DNA of 7,460 bases from Methanothrix sp. (GTDB taxonomy: Archaea; Halobacteriota; Methanosarcinia; Methanotrichales; Methanotrichaceae), in NCBI GenBank assembly GCA_012798025.1, contig JAAZNX010000188.1, positions 1 through 7,460 on the forward strand. Direction: 5' to 3'. The notes below the pieces were generated by a model that saw only the letters and a program-made list of their open reading frames with translations, ran no database searches and was not told where the DNA came from. Each line of letters begins with the position of its first letter. Within the stretch, counting starts at the first letter, position 1. The position numbers and the translations under genes were made by a program. Shown one piece after another: positions 1 through 5,790 of the stretch.

Positions 1-415
1 CTCGGGCAACTGCTACACCTTCGAGGGCTGTGGCATGCCCATCAAGCTGGTTTACGGAAACAATGACGGCGACCGCTTGGGCCTGTACCGCGACTTCGCT
101 CGCGTAGGCGGTGAGTACCTGGGCGACTTCGGTGAGATCGAGGCAGACGGTCTGAAGATCGCAATGCTTCACGGGACCGAGGAGCCCCTCGTAAAGGCGG
201 TTGTAGCCTCACAGCTCTACGATGTCGTGGTCCGTGGTCACAATCACCGCTGGGAAGTGACCAGGCATGGCAAAACGCTTCTCATAAATCCTGGTGAGAT
301 CTGGGGAAACTTCACCGGCCTGCGCAGCGCGGCCATCCTGGATACCTCCAGCCTGAATGTAGAAATGATAGAGCTTGGCAGGTTCAAGACCTTTCGGGAG
401 ATTCTGAACCAATGA
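1..415 (+). CDS. YfcE/MJ0936-type metallophosphodiesterase, 3' part
   Basis: This is the C-terminal part of a small calcineurin-like phosphoesterase. The reading frame is open from position 2 to the TGA at 413-415, giving 137 visible residues, and the start lies left of the window. Visible family motifs, in fragment numbering, are GNND (19-22, metal-binding Asn), an HGT motif (57-59), GHNH (79-82, the usual GHTH pair of metal-binding histidines) and a NPGE loop (96-99). The spacing and the LYDVVVRGHNH and LLINPGE stretches resemble the archaeal MJ0936 family, manganese- or nickel-dependent phosphodiesterases of about 165 residues. The N-terminal DxH and GD metal-binding motifs would lie outside the window, so activity cannot be judged fully. 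The physiological substrate of this family is not established. The stop codon overlaps the next start as ATGA (412-415), so the two genes are probably cotranscribed and translationally coupled. Confidence 0.88.
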   Translation, partial: SGNCYTFEGCGMPIKLVYGNNDGDRLGLYRDFARVGGEYLGDFGEIEADGLKIAMLHGTEEPLVKAVVASQLYDVVVRGHNHRWEVTRHGKTLLINPGEIWGNFTGLRSAAILDTSSLNVEMIELGRFKTFREILNQ

Positions 416-852
416 CGAGCGGAGAGCACATAGAGCAGCTTGGGATTTATCTCTTGGTGGAACGATCCGGTGATGAAATCGTGCGGATCTACTTCTCGGC
501 TGTGAAGCCGGATGAGCCGTCGGATTTGGCCAGGAGCATTGTGGATTATCTGCTGGGGCATGCTCCTTGCCCTGACGTATTACTGAGCTTCTCTGGCATC
601 ACAGATTTTCAAAAGATGGTCTTCGCAGTCGTGCGAAAAATCCAGCGCGGTCGGACAATGACTTATGGAGATGTCGCTTTGCTGGCAGGCAAGCCAGGAG
701 CAGCGCGCGCTGTGGGTCGTGCTATGGCCTCCAATCCCTTCGTCATCCTCGTGCCCTGTCACCGAGTGGTCTCGCGAGATGGTTTGGGTGGCTTTGCCTG
801 GGGCCTTGAGCTCAAGGAGAGGCTTCTTGCTCTGGAGCGCGATCAGACGTGA
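412..852 (+). CDS. ogt: Methylated-DNA--[protein]-cysteine S-methyltransferase
   Basis: This 146-residue protein repairs O6-alkylguanine (and O4-alkylthymine) by irreversibly moving the alkyl group to its own cysteine. The C-terminal catalytic domain (about 64-146) carries the family motifs: DFQKMVF and TYGDVA (helix-turn-helix entry, Tyr85), RAVGRAMASNP (99-109, with the base-flipping Arg99 and hinge Asn108), PCHRV (115-119, acceptor Cys116), and a GG-F-W-G-LELKE segment closing the active site. The N-terminal part (1-63) is the usual divergent alpha/beta domain. Length fits Ogt/MGMT-type proteins, with no Ada regulatory domain. Trp130 sits where Ada also has Trp and human MGMT has Gly160. 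The start is the ATG inside the upstream gene's stop (ATGA); a GGGAG at 396-400 lies 11 nt before it. The symbol follows the family; archaeal orthologues may be named differently. Confidence 0.93.
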   Translation: MTSGEHIEQLGIYLLVERSGDEIVRIYFSAVKPDEPSDLARSIVDYLLGHAPCPDVLLSFSGITDFQKMVFAVVRKIQRGRTMTYGDVALLAGKPGAARAVGRAMASNPFVILVPCHRVVSRDGLGGFAWGLELKERLLALERDQT

Positions 853-902
853 GCCTGCAGGCGTGCTCGTATTCCAGACGACAGGGTTCGGGAAGCTTAT
901 CC
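853..902. other. Convergent intergenic gap
   Basis: Fifty bases separate two genes that end tail to tail. It begins with a perfect 10-bp palindrome, GCCTGCAGGC (853-862), with no loop. Neither strand shows a hairpin followed by a T tract, so no terminator can be named with confidence and the transcripts may overlap. Confidence 0.5.
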
Positions 903-1904
903 TCAGATTTTGTCGGGGTGGTTTGTGGCCTGGCTGAGGTTTATTGTCAGCTCTCCGATATTCATGATGTAGTCCAACATACGCTCCAGGCTGCCAGCTA
1001 TAACAAGCCTGACCAACATCTCCGATTTGTCTTTGGTTATCGATGATTTCGCAATACCCTGGGCGCGCCTCTGCATTTCGCTTATTTTGTCTATCAGCTC
1101 ATTGGCTTTATCAGAGTTGGTCTGTAGCAGATTGGATATCGATTCATCTATCAGGGCGCAAAGCAGGGCCTCCATGCTGGAAAGCTCTTCTCTCATATCC
1201 TCAGGCAAGGTGTAGTTACACTGACTTGCAATCTCAGCAATTTTATGAGCATGGTCTGCGATTCTCTCAAGGTTTGATGCCGCATGCATGTAGTTGAAGG
1301 CAGTAATGGGATTCAAGGTCTCTTGTTTTACAGAACCGGATCGCAGGATCTCTGTGAACTGGCGGGATATCAAGAGGTATAGCCTGTCCACGTCGTTGTC
1401 CCTCAATATCACATCCATTGCCAGCTCTTCATTGTTGTTTAATAAAGAGGTCAGTGCGTCCTGGATCATCGATTTTACCACAGTCTTGATCCGCTTCAAA
1501 GCCCTCTCCGACTGAAGTTCCTCGGAGCTCAGAAGATCCTGAATGACTACCTTGTTTATGGTCTCTTCCAGGATCTCCGGCCCGATCAGTTTGTTCACTA
1601 TCTGGTGCAGGTCCTTCTTCTGGGCCGATGACATATGACTGGATGTTACCTCTATGGTTCTGTATCCGCCCACGTAGCACCCTATGATGTCTCTGATCAA
1701 ATGCTCTCCGGATTTATTCCCGATGTCCAGCTTCGCTCGCAGATCGCGTTCGGATCGATCGGTGGAGAGCGTCAGGGCCCCGTTATCGCCTTGATTTATG
1801 TAAACTATCGAACCGGCTTGCACGCCATTCTTCGTAGCCCAATTCTTTGGCAAAGAGACTATAAACGTGGATTTGCCGGTCCTCTGTACCTTTCTCGTCT
1901 CCAT
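903..1904 (-). CDS. AbrB-PhoU fusion, phosphate uptake regulator
   Basis: This predicted 333-residue cytoplasmic regulator has an N-terminal SpoVT/AbrB-type DNA-binding domain (about 1-47, RTGKSTFIVSLPKNWA then a GV.AGS turn). A linker follows, then two PhoU-like helical repeats: about 133-225 with LRDNDVDRLY (167-176) and NLERIADHAH (211-220), and about 235-325 with the weaker SLERMLDYI. PhoU proteins bind metal clusters through such acidic motifs and restrain the Pst importer when phosphate is plentiful. The AbrB domain suggests this one acts directly on DNA, which is inference. It is the last gene of the pstB-phoU operon, 7 nt after phoU. I chose ATG at 1904-1902: AAGGTG (1913-1908) sits just before it and the protein then begins METRKVQ, as in relatives. 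The in-frame GTG at 1910 would add two residues but lies inside that ribosome-binding site. Confidence 0.9.
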   Translation of the reverse strand: METRKVQRTGKSTFIVSLPKNWATKNGVQAGSIVYINQGDNGALTLSTDRSERDLRAKLDIGNKSGEHLIRDIIGCYVGGYRTIEVTSSHMSSAQKKDLHQIVNKLIGPEILEETINKVVIQDLLSSEELQSERALKRIKTVVKSMIQDALTSLLNNNEELAMDVILRDNDVDRLYLLISRQFTEILRSGSVKQETLNPITAFNYMHAASNLERIADHAHKIAEIASQCNYTLPEDMREELSSMEALLCALIDESISNLLQTNSDKANELIDKISEMQRRAQGIAKSSITKDKSEMLVRLVIAGSLERMLDYIMNIGELTINLSQATNHPDKI

Positions 1905-1907
1905 AAG

Positions 1908-1913
1908 CACCTT
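1908..1913 (-). promoter_or_regulatory. Ribosome binding site of the AbrB-PhoU gene
   Basis: AAGGTG on the minus strand lies 3 nt before ATG 1904 and overlaps the TAA of phoU. It contains the alternative GTG start at 1910, so it favours the ATG start two codons further in. The grpE start has the same arrangement, with a GTG inside the Shine-Dalgarno and then CTT-ATG. Confidence 0.55.
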
Positions 1914-2571
1914 AATTGAGATGTTCCCTTCTCCCTTCGACCATATAGACTATGGCCTCGCAAATATTGCAGATGTGATCTCCAATCCGCTCCAGATGCC
2001 TGTTCACCATGAGGAGAGAGGTTCCTTCGTTTATCACCTCGGGCCTTTCGATTATTATCTTCAGTAGCTTATCCCTTGCTTTAACATATAGCCCATCTAT
2101 CTCGTAGTCCCACTTTGTAACCTGCCTTGCCAGATCAGCATCGCCATTTGCCAGAGCCTCCATCGTTTGAGCTAACATCTTCCTATCTACCTCTGCCATG
2201 TTGGGTATATACTCCAGCTTCGTTATCTGGATCTTGTCCTTTGATTGGGCCGTCACTCTGGCCACGTCCACCGCCAGGTCGCTTATTCTCTCCAGGTCTA
2301 TGGCTATCTTAAGAATTCCGATGACCCTCCTCAGGTCTTTTGCCATAGGCTGTTGCAGTGCCAAAAGCTCCATGCAAAGGTCCTCTATCCTCTGACTCTG
2401 ATCGTCCACGCTCTGATCATTTTTGATGACCTCTTTGGCCAACTCAACATTCGATTCGCGCAAGGATGTTACTGATTTGTCTATTGCCAAGCTCGCCTGG
2501 TTTGCCAGGTCTCGTGTCTGATTCACGAGATCGTCCAGCTTCCTGTGGTACCTTTCTCTGTACGGGCTCAT
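1912..2571 (-). CDS. phoU: Phosphate-specific transport system accessory protein PhoU
   Basis: This 219-residue, all-helical cytoplasmic protein has the usual PhoU length and two three-helix-bundle repeats. Repeat one carries NDQSVDD (51-57) and DLERISD (92-98). Repeat two carries KWDYEIDGLY (153-162) and RHLERIGDH (191-199), followed by the typical end ICEAIVYMVEGRR. These E/DxxxD motifs hold the metal clusters known in PhoU structures. In bacteria PhoU inhibits Pst transport and passes the phosphate signal to PhoR. No histidine kinase is visible here, so in this organism it more likely acts on PstB or with the downstream AbrB-PhoU protein (inference). It starts with ATG at 2571 after a strong GGAGGGGAT site (2585-2577), 23 nt after the pstB stop, and ends 7 nt before the chosen start of the next gene. 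Confidence 0.95.
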   Translation of the reverse strand: MSPYRERYHRKLDDLVNQTRDLANQASLAIDKSVTSLRESNVELAKEVIKNDQSVDDQSQRIEDLCMELLALQQPMAKDLRRVIGILKIAIDLERISDLAVDVARVTAQSKDKIQITKLEYIPNMAEVDRKMLAQTMEALANGDADLARQVTKWDYEIDGLYVKARDKLLKIIIERPEVINEGTSLLMVNRHLERIGDHICNICEAIVYMVEGRREHLN

Positions 2572-2576
2572 CTTCC

Positions 2577-2585
2577 ATCCCCTCC
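2577..2585 (-). promoter_or_regulatory. Ribosome binding site of phoU
   Basis: GGAGGGGAT on the minus strand lies 5 nt before ATG 2571. Two other ATG triplets nearby (2587 and 2578) are out of frame with phoU, so this site fixes the start at 2571. Confidence 0.6.
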
Positions 2586-2594
2586 ATGAAACCC

Positions 2595-3344
2595 TTACCC
2601 GAATCTCCCTGTTATATAATCTTCAGTGCTCTTCATCTGTGGCATCTCAAAGATACGCTTCGTCTCACCCACTTCTATCAGCTCTCCCAGCAAGAAAAAT
2701 GCGGTAAACGACGAAACCCTGGCAGCTTGCTGCATATTGTGTGTCACTATCACCTGGGTGTAGTTATCCTTAAGGGTCTCCATGAGGCTCTCTATCTTGC
2801 CGGTGGATATCGGGTCAAGAGCGCTGCATGGTTCGTCAAATAAGATCACATCTGGCCTCATGGCCAGGGTCCTGGCTATGCACAGCCTTTGCTGCTGACC
2901 GCCCGAAAGTCCTAACGCCGGATGGTCCAGCCTCTCACTCACCTCCTCCCATAGGGCAGCATCCTTCAGACTGCGCTCCACGATTTTATCGACATTTTTC
3001 ATGCCATGTATCCGTGGACCGTAGGCAACATTGTCGTAGATGGACATGGGGAATGGGTTCGGCTTTTGAAAGACCATGCCTATTCTTTTTCGCAATTCAA
3101 CGACGTCAACATTTTTTTCATAAATATTGTTATTGTCATAAAATACTTCCCCCTCGATCCTGATCTTATCCACCAGATCGTTCATCCTGTTCAAGCAGCG
3201 AATAAATGTGGATTTACCGCAGCCCGACGGGCCTATGAGTGCCGTTATCTTCTTATCAGGAATTTCCAGTGATATGTTCTTGAGAGCTTGTTTCTCCCCG
3301 TACCAGAGGTTCAAGTTTTTAGAGACTATCTTCGAGGTCACCAC
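2595..3344 (-). CDS. pstB: Phosphate ABC transporter ATP-binding protein PstB
   Basis: This 249-residue ATPase should power the PstSCAB high-affinity phosphate importer from the cytoplasmic face of the membrane. All nucleotide-binding motifs are intact: Walker [10 protein letters not shown] (38-46), Q-loop with the PstB-typical [15 protein letters not shown] (91-105), signature LSGGQQQR (146-153), Walker B VILFDEP (166-172, catalytic Glu171) and H-loop His202 in IVTHNMQQA. Length is normal. The start must be non-ATG: GTG at 3344, or the adjacent GTG at 3341, because the first internal Met (54) lies beyond Walker A. AAAGGGA (3354-3348) precedes it. It is the first gene of a minus-strand operon with phoU and the AbrB-PhoU gene. 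pstS, pstC and pstA usually precede pstB but are absent upstream, where a divergent thermosome gene begins. They must lie elsewhere or be lost. Confidence 0.96.
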   Translation of the reverse strand: MVTSKIVSKNLNLWYGEKQALKNISLEIPDKKITALIGPSGCGKSTFIRCLNRMNDLVDKIRIEGEVFYDNNNIYEKNVDVVELRKRIGMVFQKPNPFPMSIYDNVAYGPRIHGMKNVDKIVERSLKDAALWEEVSERLDHPALGLSGGQQQRLCIARTLAMRPDVILFDEPCSALDPISTGKIESLMETLKDNYTQVIVTHNMQQAARVSSFTAFFLLGELIEVGETKRIFEMPQMKSTEDYITGRFG

Positions 3345-3373
3345 GAATCCCTTTCTTCAGGGCAGTGGTCGTG

Positions 3374-3404
3374 GAACTATATAGTTCTTCCTCTCTACTA
3401 TATA
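3374..3404 (-). promoter_or_regulatory. Probable pstB operon promoter with palindromic TATA element
   Basis: Reading the minus strand, TATATAG occurs twice, at 3404-3398 and 3383-3377. The second lies within a perfect 14-bp palindrome, GAACTATATAGTTC (3374-3387), preceded by purine-rich GGAAGAAC that could serve as a BRE. With archaeal spacing of about 25 nt, the distal box would start transcripts near 3376, giving a leader of about 32 nt. The proximal box would start them near 3355, giving a very short leader. If the distal box is used, the palindrome covers roughly -11 to +2, a position suited to a repressor. The choice between the boxes is inference. Confidence 0.5.
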
Positions 3405-3446
3405 CGCGGATCTGTATTCAAATGGGAGGCGGCAGTCATGCGAATC

Positions 3447-3456
3447 TTTTATATAG
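3447..3456 (+). promoter_or_regulatory. Thermosome gene promoter (TATA box)
   Basis: TTTTATATAG (3447-3456), preceded by GCGAAT as a candidate BRE, is a strong archaeal TATA box. Usual spacing puts the transcription start near 3477 and leaves a leader of about 24 nt that includes the GGGGAGG ribosome-binding site. No heat-shock operator known from other archaea is recognisable beside it. Confidence 0.65.
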
Positions 3457-3485
3457 AACTTCAAACTGGTATTAGGAAAAAAGTC

Positions 3486-3492
3486 GGGGAGG
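3486..3492 (+). promoter_or_regulatory. Ribosome binding site of the thermosome gene
   Basis: GGGGAGG lies 8 nt before TTG 3501. An in-frame TAA at 3495-3497 sits between it and the start, so translation cannot begin further upstream. This supports the TTG start. Confidence 0.65.
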
Positions 3493-3500
3493 ACTAAGGT

Positions 3501-5147
3501 TTGGCTGGTTTGAGTGGCGTACCAGTAATAATACTGAAAGAAGGAAGCAAGCGAGAGACGGGTAAGGATGCGCAGCGCAAGAACATCATGGCGGCCAAGG
3601 CGATAGCTGAGGCTGTCCGTACCACCCTTGGACCAAAGGGGATGGATAAAATGCTCATCGATAGCAGTGGAGATGCTACTGTTACCAACGACGGCGCCAC
3701 CATCCTCAGAGAAATGGACATAGAACACCCTGTGGCAAAGATGGTAGTCGAGGTGGCCCGGGCCCAGGATGACGAGATTGGGGATGGCACTACCACTGCT
3801 GTGATAATCGCAGGCGAGTTGCTGAAAAAAGCAGAAGCTCTCCTTGATCAGGACGTTCATCCCACGGTCATAGTCTCAGGATATAAGCTGGCTCAGTCCA
3901 GGGCTCAAAGCGTGCTGAAGGATATGGCCATAGACGTCTCTGGCGACCAGACGATGCTTCTGAAGATAGCCCAAACAGCCATGCGAGGAAAGGGCATTGA
4001 GATCGCTATGGATAAGCTGGCCCAGATCTCCGTGGACGCTGCATTGGCAGTATCAGGCTCTCAAGGAAAGGATATCGATGAATTCGTCAAGGCCGTCAAG
4101 ATCCCTGGTGGCAGGATCGAGGACTCGTTCATAAATTATGGAATCGTGATAGAAAAGGAGCGGACCAGCCTCGAGATGCCGAAAAAAGTTGAAAAAGCTC
4201 GGATCTTGCTGCTGGAAGGCACATTAGAGCTAAAGAAGCTGGACACAGATGCCAAGATCACCATAACCGAGGCCAAGAACCTCGCTTCTTTCAAGGAGGG
4301 CGAGGAGAACATCATCAAGAGCCAGGTCGATGCAATAGTTGCGGCGGGAGCCAATGTGGTCTTCTGCGAGAAGGGCATCGGCGTCACAGCGCAAAATTAC
4401 CTATCCAGGAATGGAATTCTGGCGGCCCGCAGGGTCAAAAGAGAAGATCTCAAGATGCTGGCTTTAGCCACTGGCGCAAGGCTAGTGGGCGATGTGATGC
4501 AGGTCACGCCGCAGGACCTGGGATCTGCAGCCGTGGTGGAAGAGCGCAAGGTGGGCAAGGACAAGCACATGATATTCGTGGAGGGCTGTGAGAAGGCCAA
4601 GGCGGTTTCCATCATATTGCACGGCGTCTCGGAGCAGTTCCTGGATGAGATGGAGCGCGCCCTGGACGATGCGCTCAATGTGGTTTTGGATGTCATTCGC
4701 TCAGGGAAGATCGTTCCAGGCGGCGGTGCTCCTGAGATCAGAGTGGCTGAGAATCTGAGGCAGTACGCCTCTACCCTTCAAGGGAGGGAGCAACTGGCCA
4801 TTCGTGCCTTTGCCGAAGCTGTTGAGGCCATTCCTCTGACTTTAGCAGAGAACGCAGGCTTCGATCCCGTGGACTCTCTTGCAGGCCTGCGTGCCATCCA
4901 CGGTCAGGGCAAGATGAATTATGGCCTGAACATAAATACCGGCGAGCCCGCTGATATGCTGGTGCAGGGCATAGTAGAACCGCTGAAGGTAAAGATTCAG
5001 GCGATCAAATCCGCATCTGAAGCTGCTACCATGGTTCTTCGCGTGGACGATGTCATCTCTGCCAAGAGGGAAGAGATGATGAAGCCCAAGCCAGGCCAGA
5101 GCCCGCACGACTACACTATGCCTCAGATGCCAATGCCTCATTACTAA
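3501..5147 (+). CDS. thsA: Thermosome subunit (group II chaperonin)
   Basis: This 548-residue protein is one subunit of the archaeal double-ring, ATP-driven cytosolic chaperonin that encloses and folds proteins without a GroES lid. Motifs in order: [13 protein letters not shown] (11-25), TLGPKGMDK (42-50, nucleotide binding), NDGAT (63-67), GDGTTT (94-99), apical domain with helical protrusion (about 205-370), MERALDDAL with the likely catalytic Asp390, and PGGGA (406-410). Length is normal and no domain is missing. The start is TTG at 3501 (or TTG 3510): an in-frame TAA at 3495 blocks extension and the first ATG codon is Met30, past conserved residues. The C-terminal tail is Met/Pro-rich (MPQMPMPHY) rather than the common GGM repeat. 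It has its own TATA box, is divergent from pstB and precedes grpE-dnaK. Which paralogue this is cannot be told from one gene, so the symbol is provisional. Confidence 0.96.
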   Translation: MAGLSGVPVIILKEGSKRETGKDAQRKNIMAAKAIAEAVRTTLGPKGMDKMLIDSSGDATVTNDGATILREMDIEHPVAKMVVEVARAQDDEIGDGTTTAVIIAGELLKKAEALLDQDVHPTVIVSGYKLAQSRAQSVLKDMAIDVSGDQTMLLKIAQTAMRGKGIEIAMDKLAQISVDAALAVSGSQGKDIDEFVKAVKIPGGRIEDSFINYGIVIEKERTSLEMPKKVEKARILLLEGTLELKKLDTDAKITITEAKNLASFKEGEENIIKSQVDAIVAAGANVVFCEKGIGVTAQNYLSRNGILAARRVKREDLKMLALATGARLVGDVMQVTPQDLGSAAVVEERKVGKDKHMIFVEGCEKAKAVSIILHGVSEQFLDEMERALDDALNVVLDVIRSGKIVPGGGAPEIRVAENLRQYASTLQGREQLAIRAFAEAVEAIPLTLAENAGFDPVDSLAGLRAIHGQGKMNYGLNINTGEPADMLVQGIVEPLKVKIQAIKSASEAATMVLRVDDVISAKREEMMKPKPGQSPHDYTMPQMPMPHY

Positions 5148-5150
5148 AAA

Positions 5151-5196
5151 ACTGTCAGGATGCCCGGCAAAATCCAGCCGGACAGTCCTCCTTTCA
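5151..5196 (+). terminator. Probable terminator hairpin after the thermosome gene
   Basis: Three bases after the thermosome stop, ACTGTC (5151-5156) and CGGC (5165-5168) pair with GCCG (5177-5180) and GACAGT (5181-5186). The stem is 6+4 bp with an 8-nt loop (AAAATCCA) and an 8-nt one-sided bulge. Pyrimidine-rich CCTCCTTTC follows directly. This could end the thermosome transcript or stabilise its 3' end. The bulge and short T run make it imperfect. Confidence 0.45.
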
Positions 5197-5209
5197 AATC
5201 TCTAAATAC
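5191..5209 (+). promoter_or_regulatory. Weak candidate promoter of grpE
   Basis: The AT-rich stretch CTTTCAAATCTCTAAATAC is the only TATA-like sequence in the 85-bp gap. CTAAATAC would put the start almost at the grpE ATG, whereas the TTTCAAAT part would leave a leader of about 10 nt. Read-through from the thermosome promoter is an alternative. Confidence 0.3.
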
Positions 5210-5221
5210 CATCAATCGTCT

Positions 5222-5229
5222 GGGTGGAG
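5222..5229 (+). promoter_or_regulatory. Ribosome binding site of grpE
   Basis: GGGTGGAG lies 3 nt before ATG 5233. It contains the in-frame GTG (5224) that would otherwise be a possible start, which favours the ATG. Confidence 0.5.
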
Positions 5230-5232
5230 CTT

Positions 5233-5733
5233 ATGGCTGAAGATGCAGATGTGGTTTCAAAAGAAAATCAAAACGAGCCTTCAAAGGCAAAGTCCGAGCT
5301 CGAGGTGCTCAAAGAGCAGATCTTGCAAGCTCAGAGCCTGGCAGAAGAACGCCTCGAGTCTCTGAAGCGGTGCAGGGCGGATCTTGATAACTTGATGAAG
5401 AGATCGGCGCGTGAGAAGGAAGAGACTGTGAAATACGCTTCCGAGAAGCTCATCTGCAAGCTTCTCCCAGTGCTCGACAGCCTCGACCAGGCCGCAAAAC
5501 ACGATGAAGGGATCAAGGTGTTGTACCAGCAGCTTCTCGATATACTTAAAACCGAAGGGCTGGTTCCAATGGATGAGATCGGCAAGAAGTTTGATCCCTA
5601 CAGACACGAAGCCTTATGCTCCATAAAATCGGAAAGCCTGGAGGAGGGTACAGTGGCGGAAGTGATTCAAAAGGGGTATCTCTTCAACTCTCACGTCATT
5701 CGTTTCTGTAAAGTGGCAGTGGCAAAGCGGTGA
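5233..5733 (+). CDS. grpE: Nucleotide exchange factor GrpE
   Basis: GrpE dimerises and opens the DnaK nucleotide site to release ADP, resetting the Hsp70 cycle. The 166-residue product has a charged N-terminus (1-17), a long heptad-rich helix for dimer formation (about 18-75, ELEVLKEQILQAQ onward), the central LLPVLDSLDQA segment (77-87), and the C-terminal beta domain that touches DnaK, with KKFDPYRHEAL (118-128) and GTVAEVIQKGYLFNSHVIR (139-157). Length is slightly short but usual for archaeal and Gram-positive forms. I chose ATG at 5233. GTG at 5224 is in frame (169 residues) but falls in the GGGTGGAG ribosome-binding site. It lies between the thermosome gene and dnaK, 57 bp before dnaK, in the standard grpE-dnaK order. 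Confidence 0.95.
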   Translation: MAEDADVVSKENQNEPSKAKSELEVLKEQILQAQSLAEERLESLKRCRADLDNLMKRSAREKEETVKYASEKLICKLLPVLDSLDQAAKHDEGIKVLYQQLLDILKTEGLVPMDEIGKKFDPYRHEALCSIKSESLEEGTVAEVIQKGYLFNSHVIRFCKVAVAKR

Positions 5734-5740
5734 TGATAAG

Positions 5741-5750
5741 TTTAAATATT
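5741..5750 (+). promoter_or_regulatory. Candidate dnaK promoter (TATA box)
   Basis: TTTAAATATT in the 57-bp grpE-dnaK gap fits an archaeal TATA box. Usual spacing gives a transcription start near 5771 and a leader of about 20 nt ending in the ribosome-binding site. dnaK could thus be expressed separately from grpE, besides read-through. Confidence 0.5.
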
Positions 5751-5777
5751 TACGAAGTATTGATAACTTTCAATTTC

Positions 5778-5787
5778 AGGAGATGAG
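5778..5787 (+). promoter_or_regulatory. Ribosome binding site of dnaK
   Basis: AGGAGATGAG matches the archaeal consensus AGGAGGTGAT at 8 of 10 positions and lies 3 nt before TTG 5791. The ATG inside it (5783) is out of frame. This supports the TTG start. Confidence 0.65.
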
Positions 5788-5790
5788 ATC

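Noticed and set aside
244..561. Open minus-strand frame of 105 codons across the phosphodiesterase-alkyltransferase junction
   Set aside because: It is antisense to two genes with clear catalytic motifs and shows no protein family features.
853..862. Palindrome GCCTGCAGGC directly after the alkyltransferase stop, considered as a bidirectional terminator
   Set aside because: It has no loop and no T tract on either side, and ten bases of symmetry can occur by chance.
3357..3860. Open minus-strand frame of 167 codons overlapping the thermosome start and the divergent promoter region
   Set aside because: It has no recognisable domain or good ribosome-binding site, lies antisense to a conserved chaperonin and would cross both promoters. 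It is a shadow of the thermosome codon pattern.
5755..5769. Imperfect inverted repeat AAGT...ACTT in the grpE-dnaK gap, considered as a heat-shock operator
   Set aside because: The arms are only 4 bp, the centre does not pair, and it matches no archaeal heat-shock site I know, such as the CTAAC-N5-GTTAG type.
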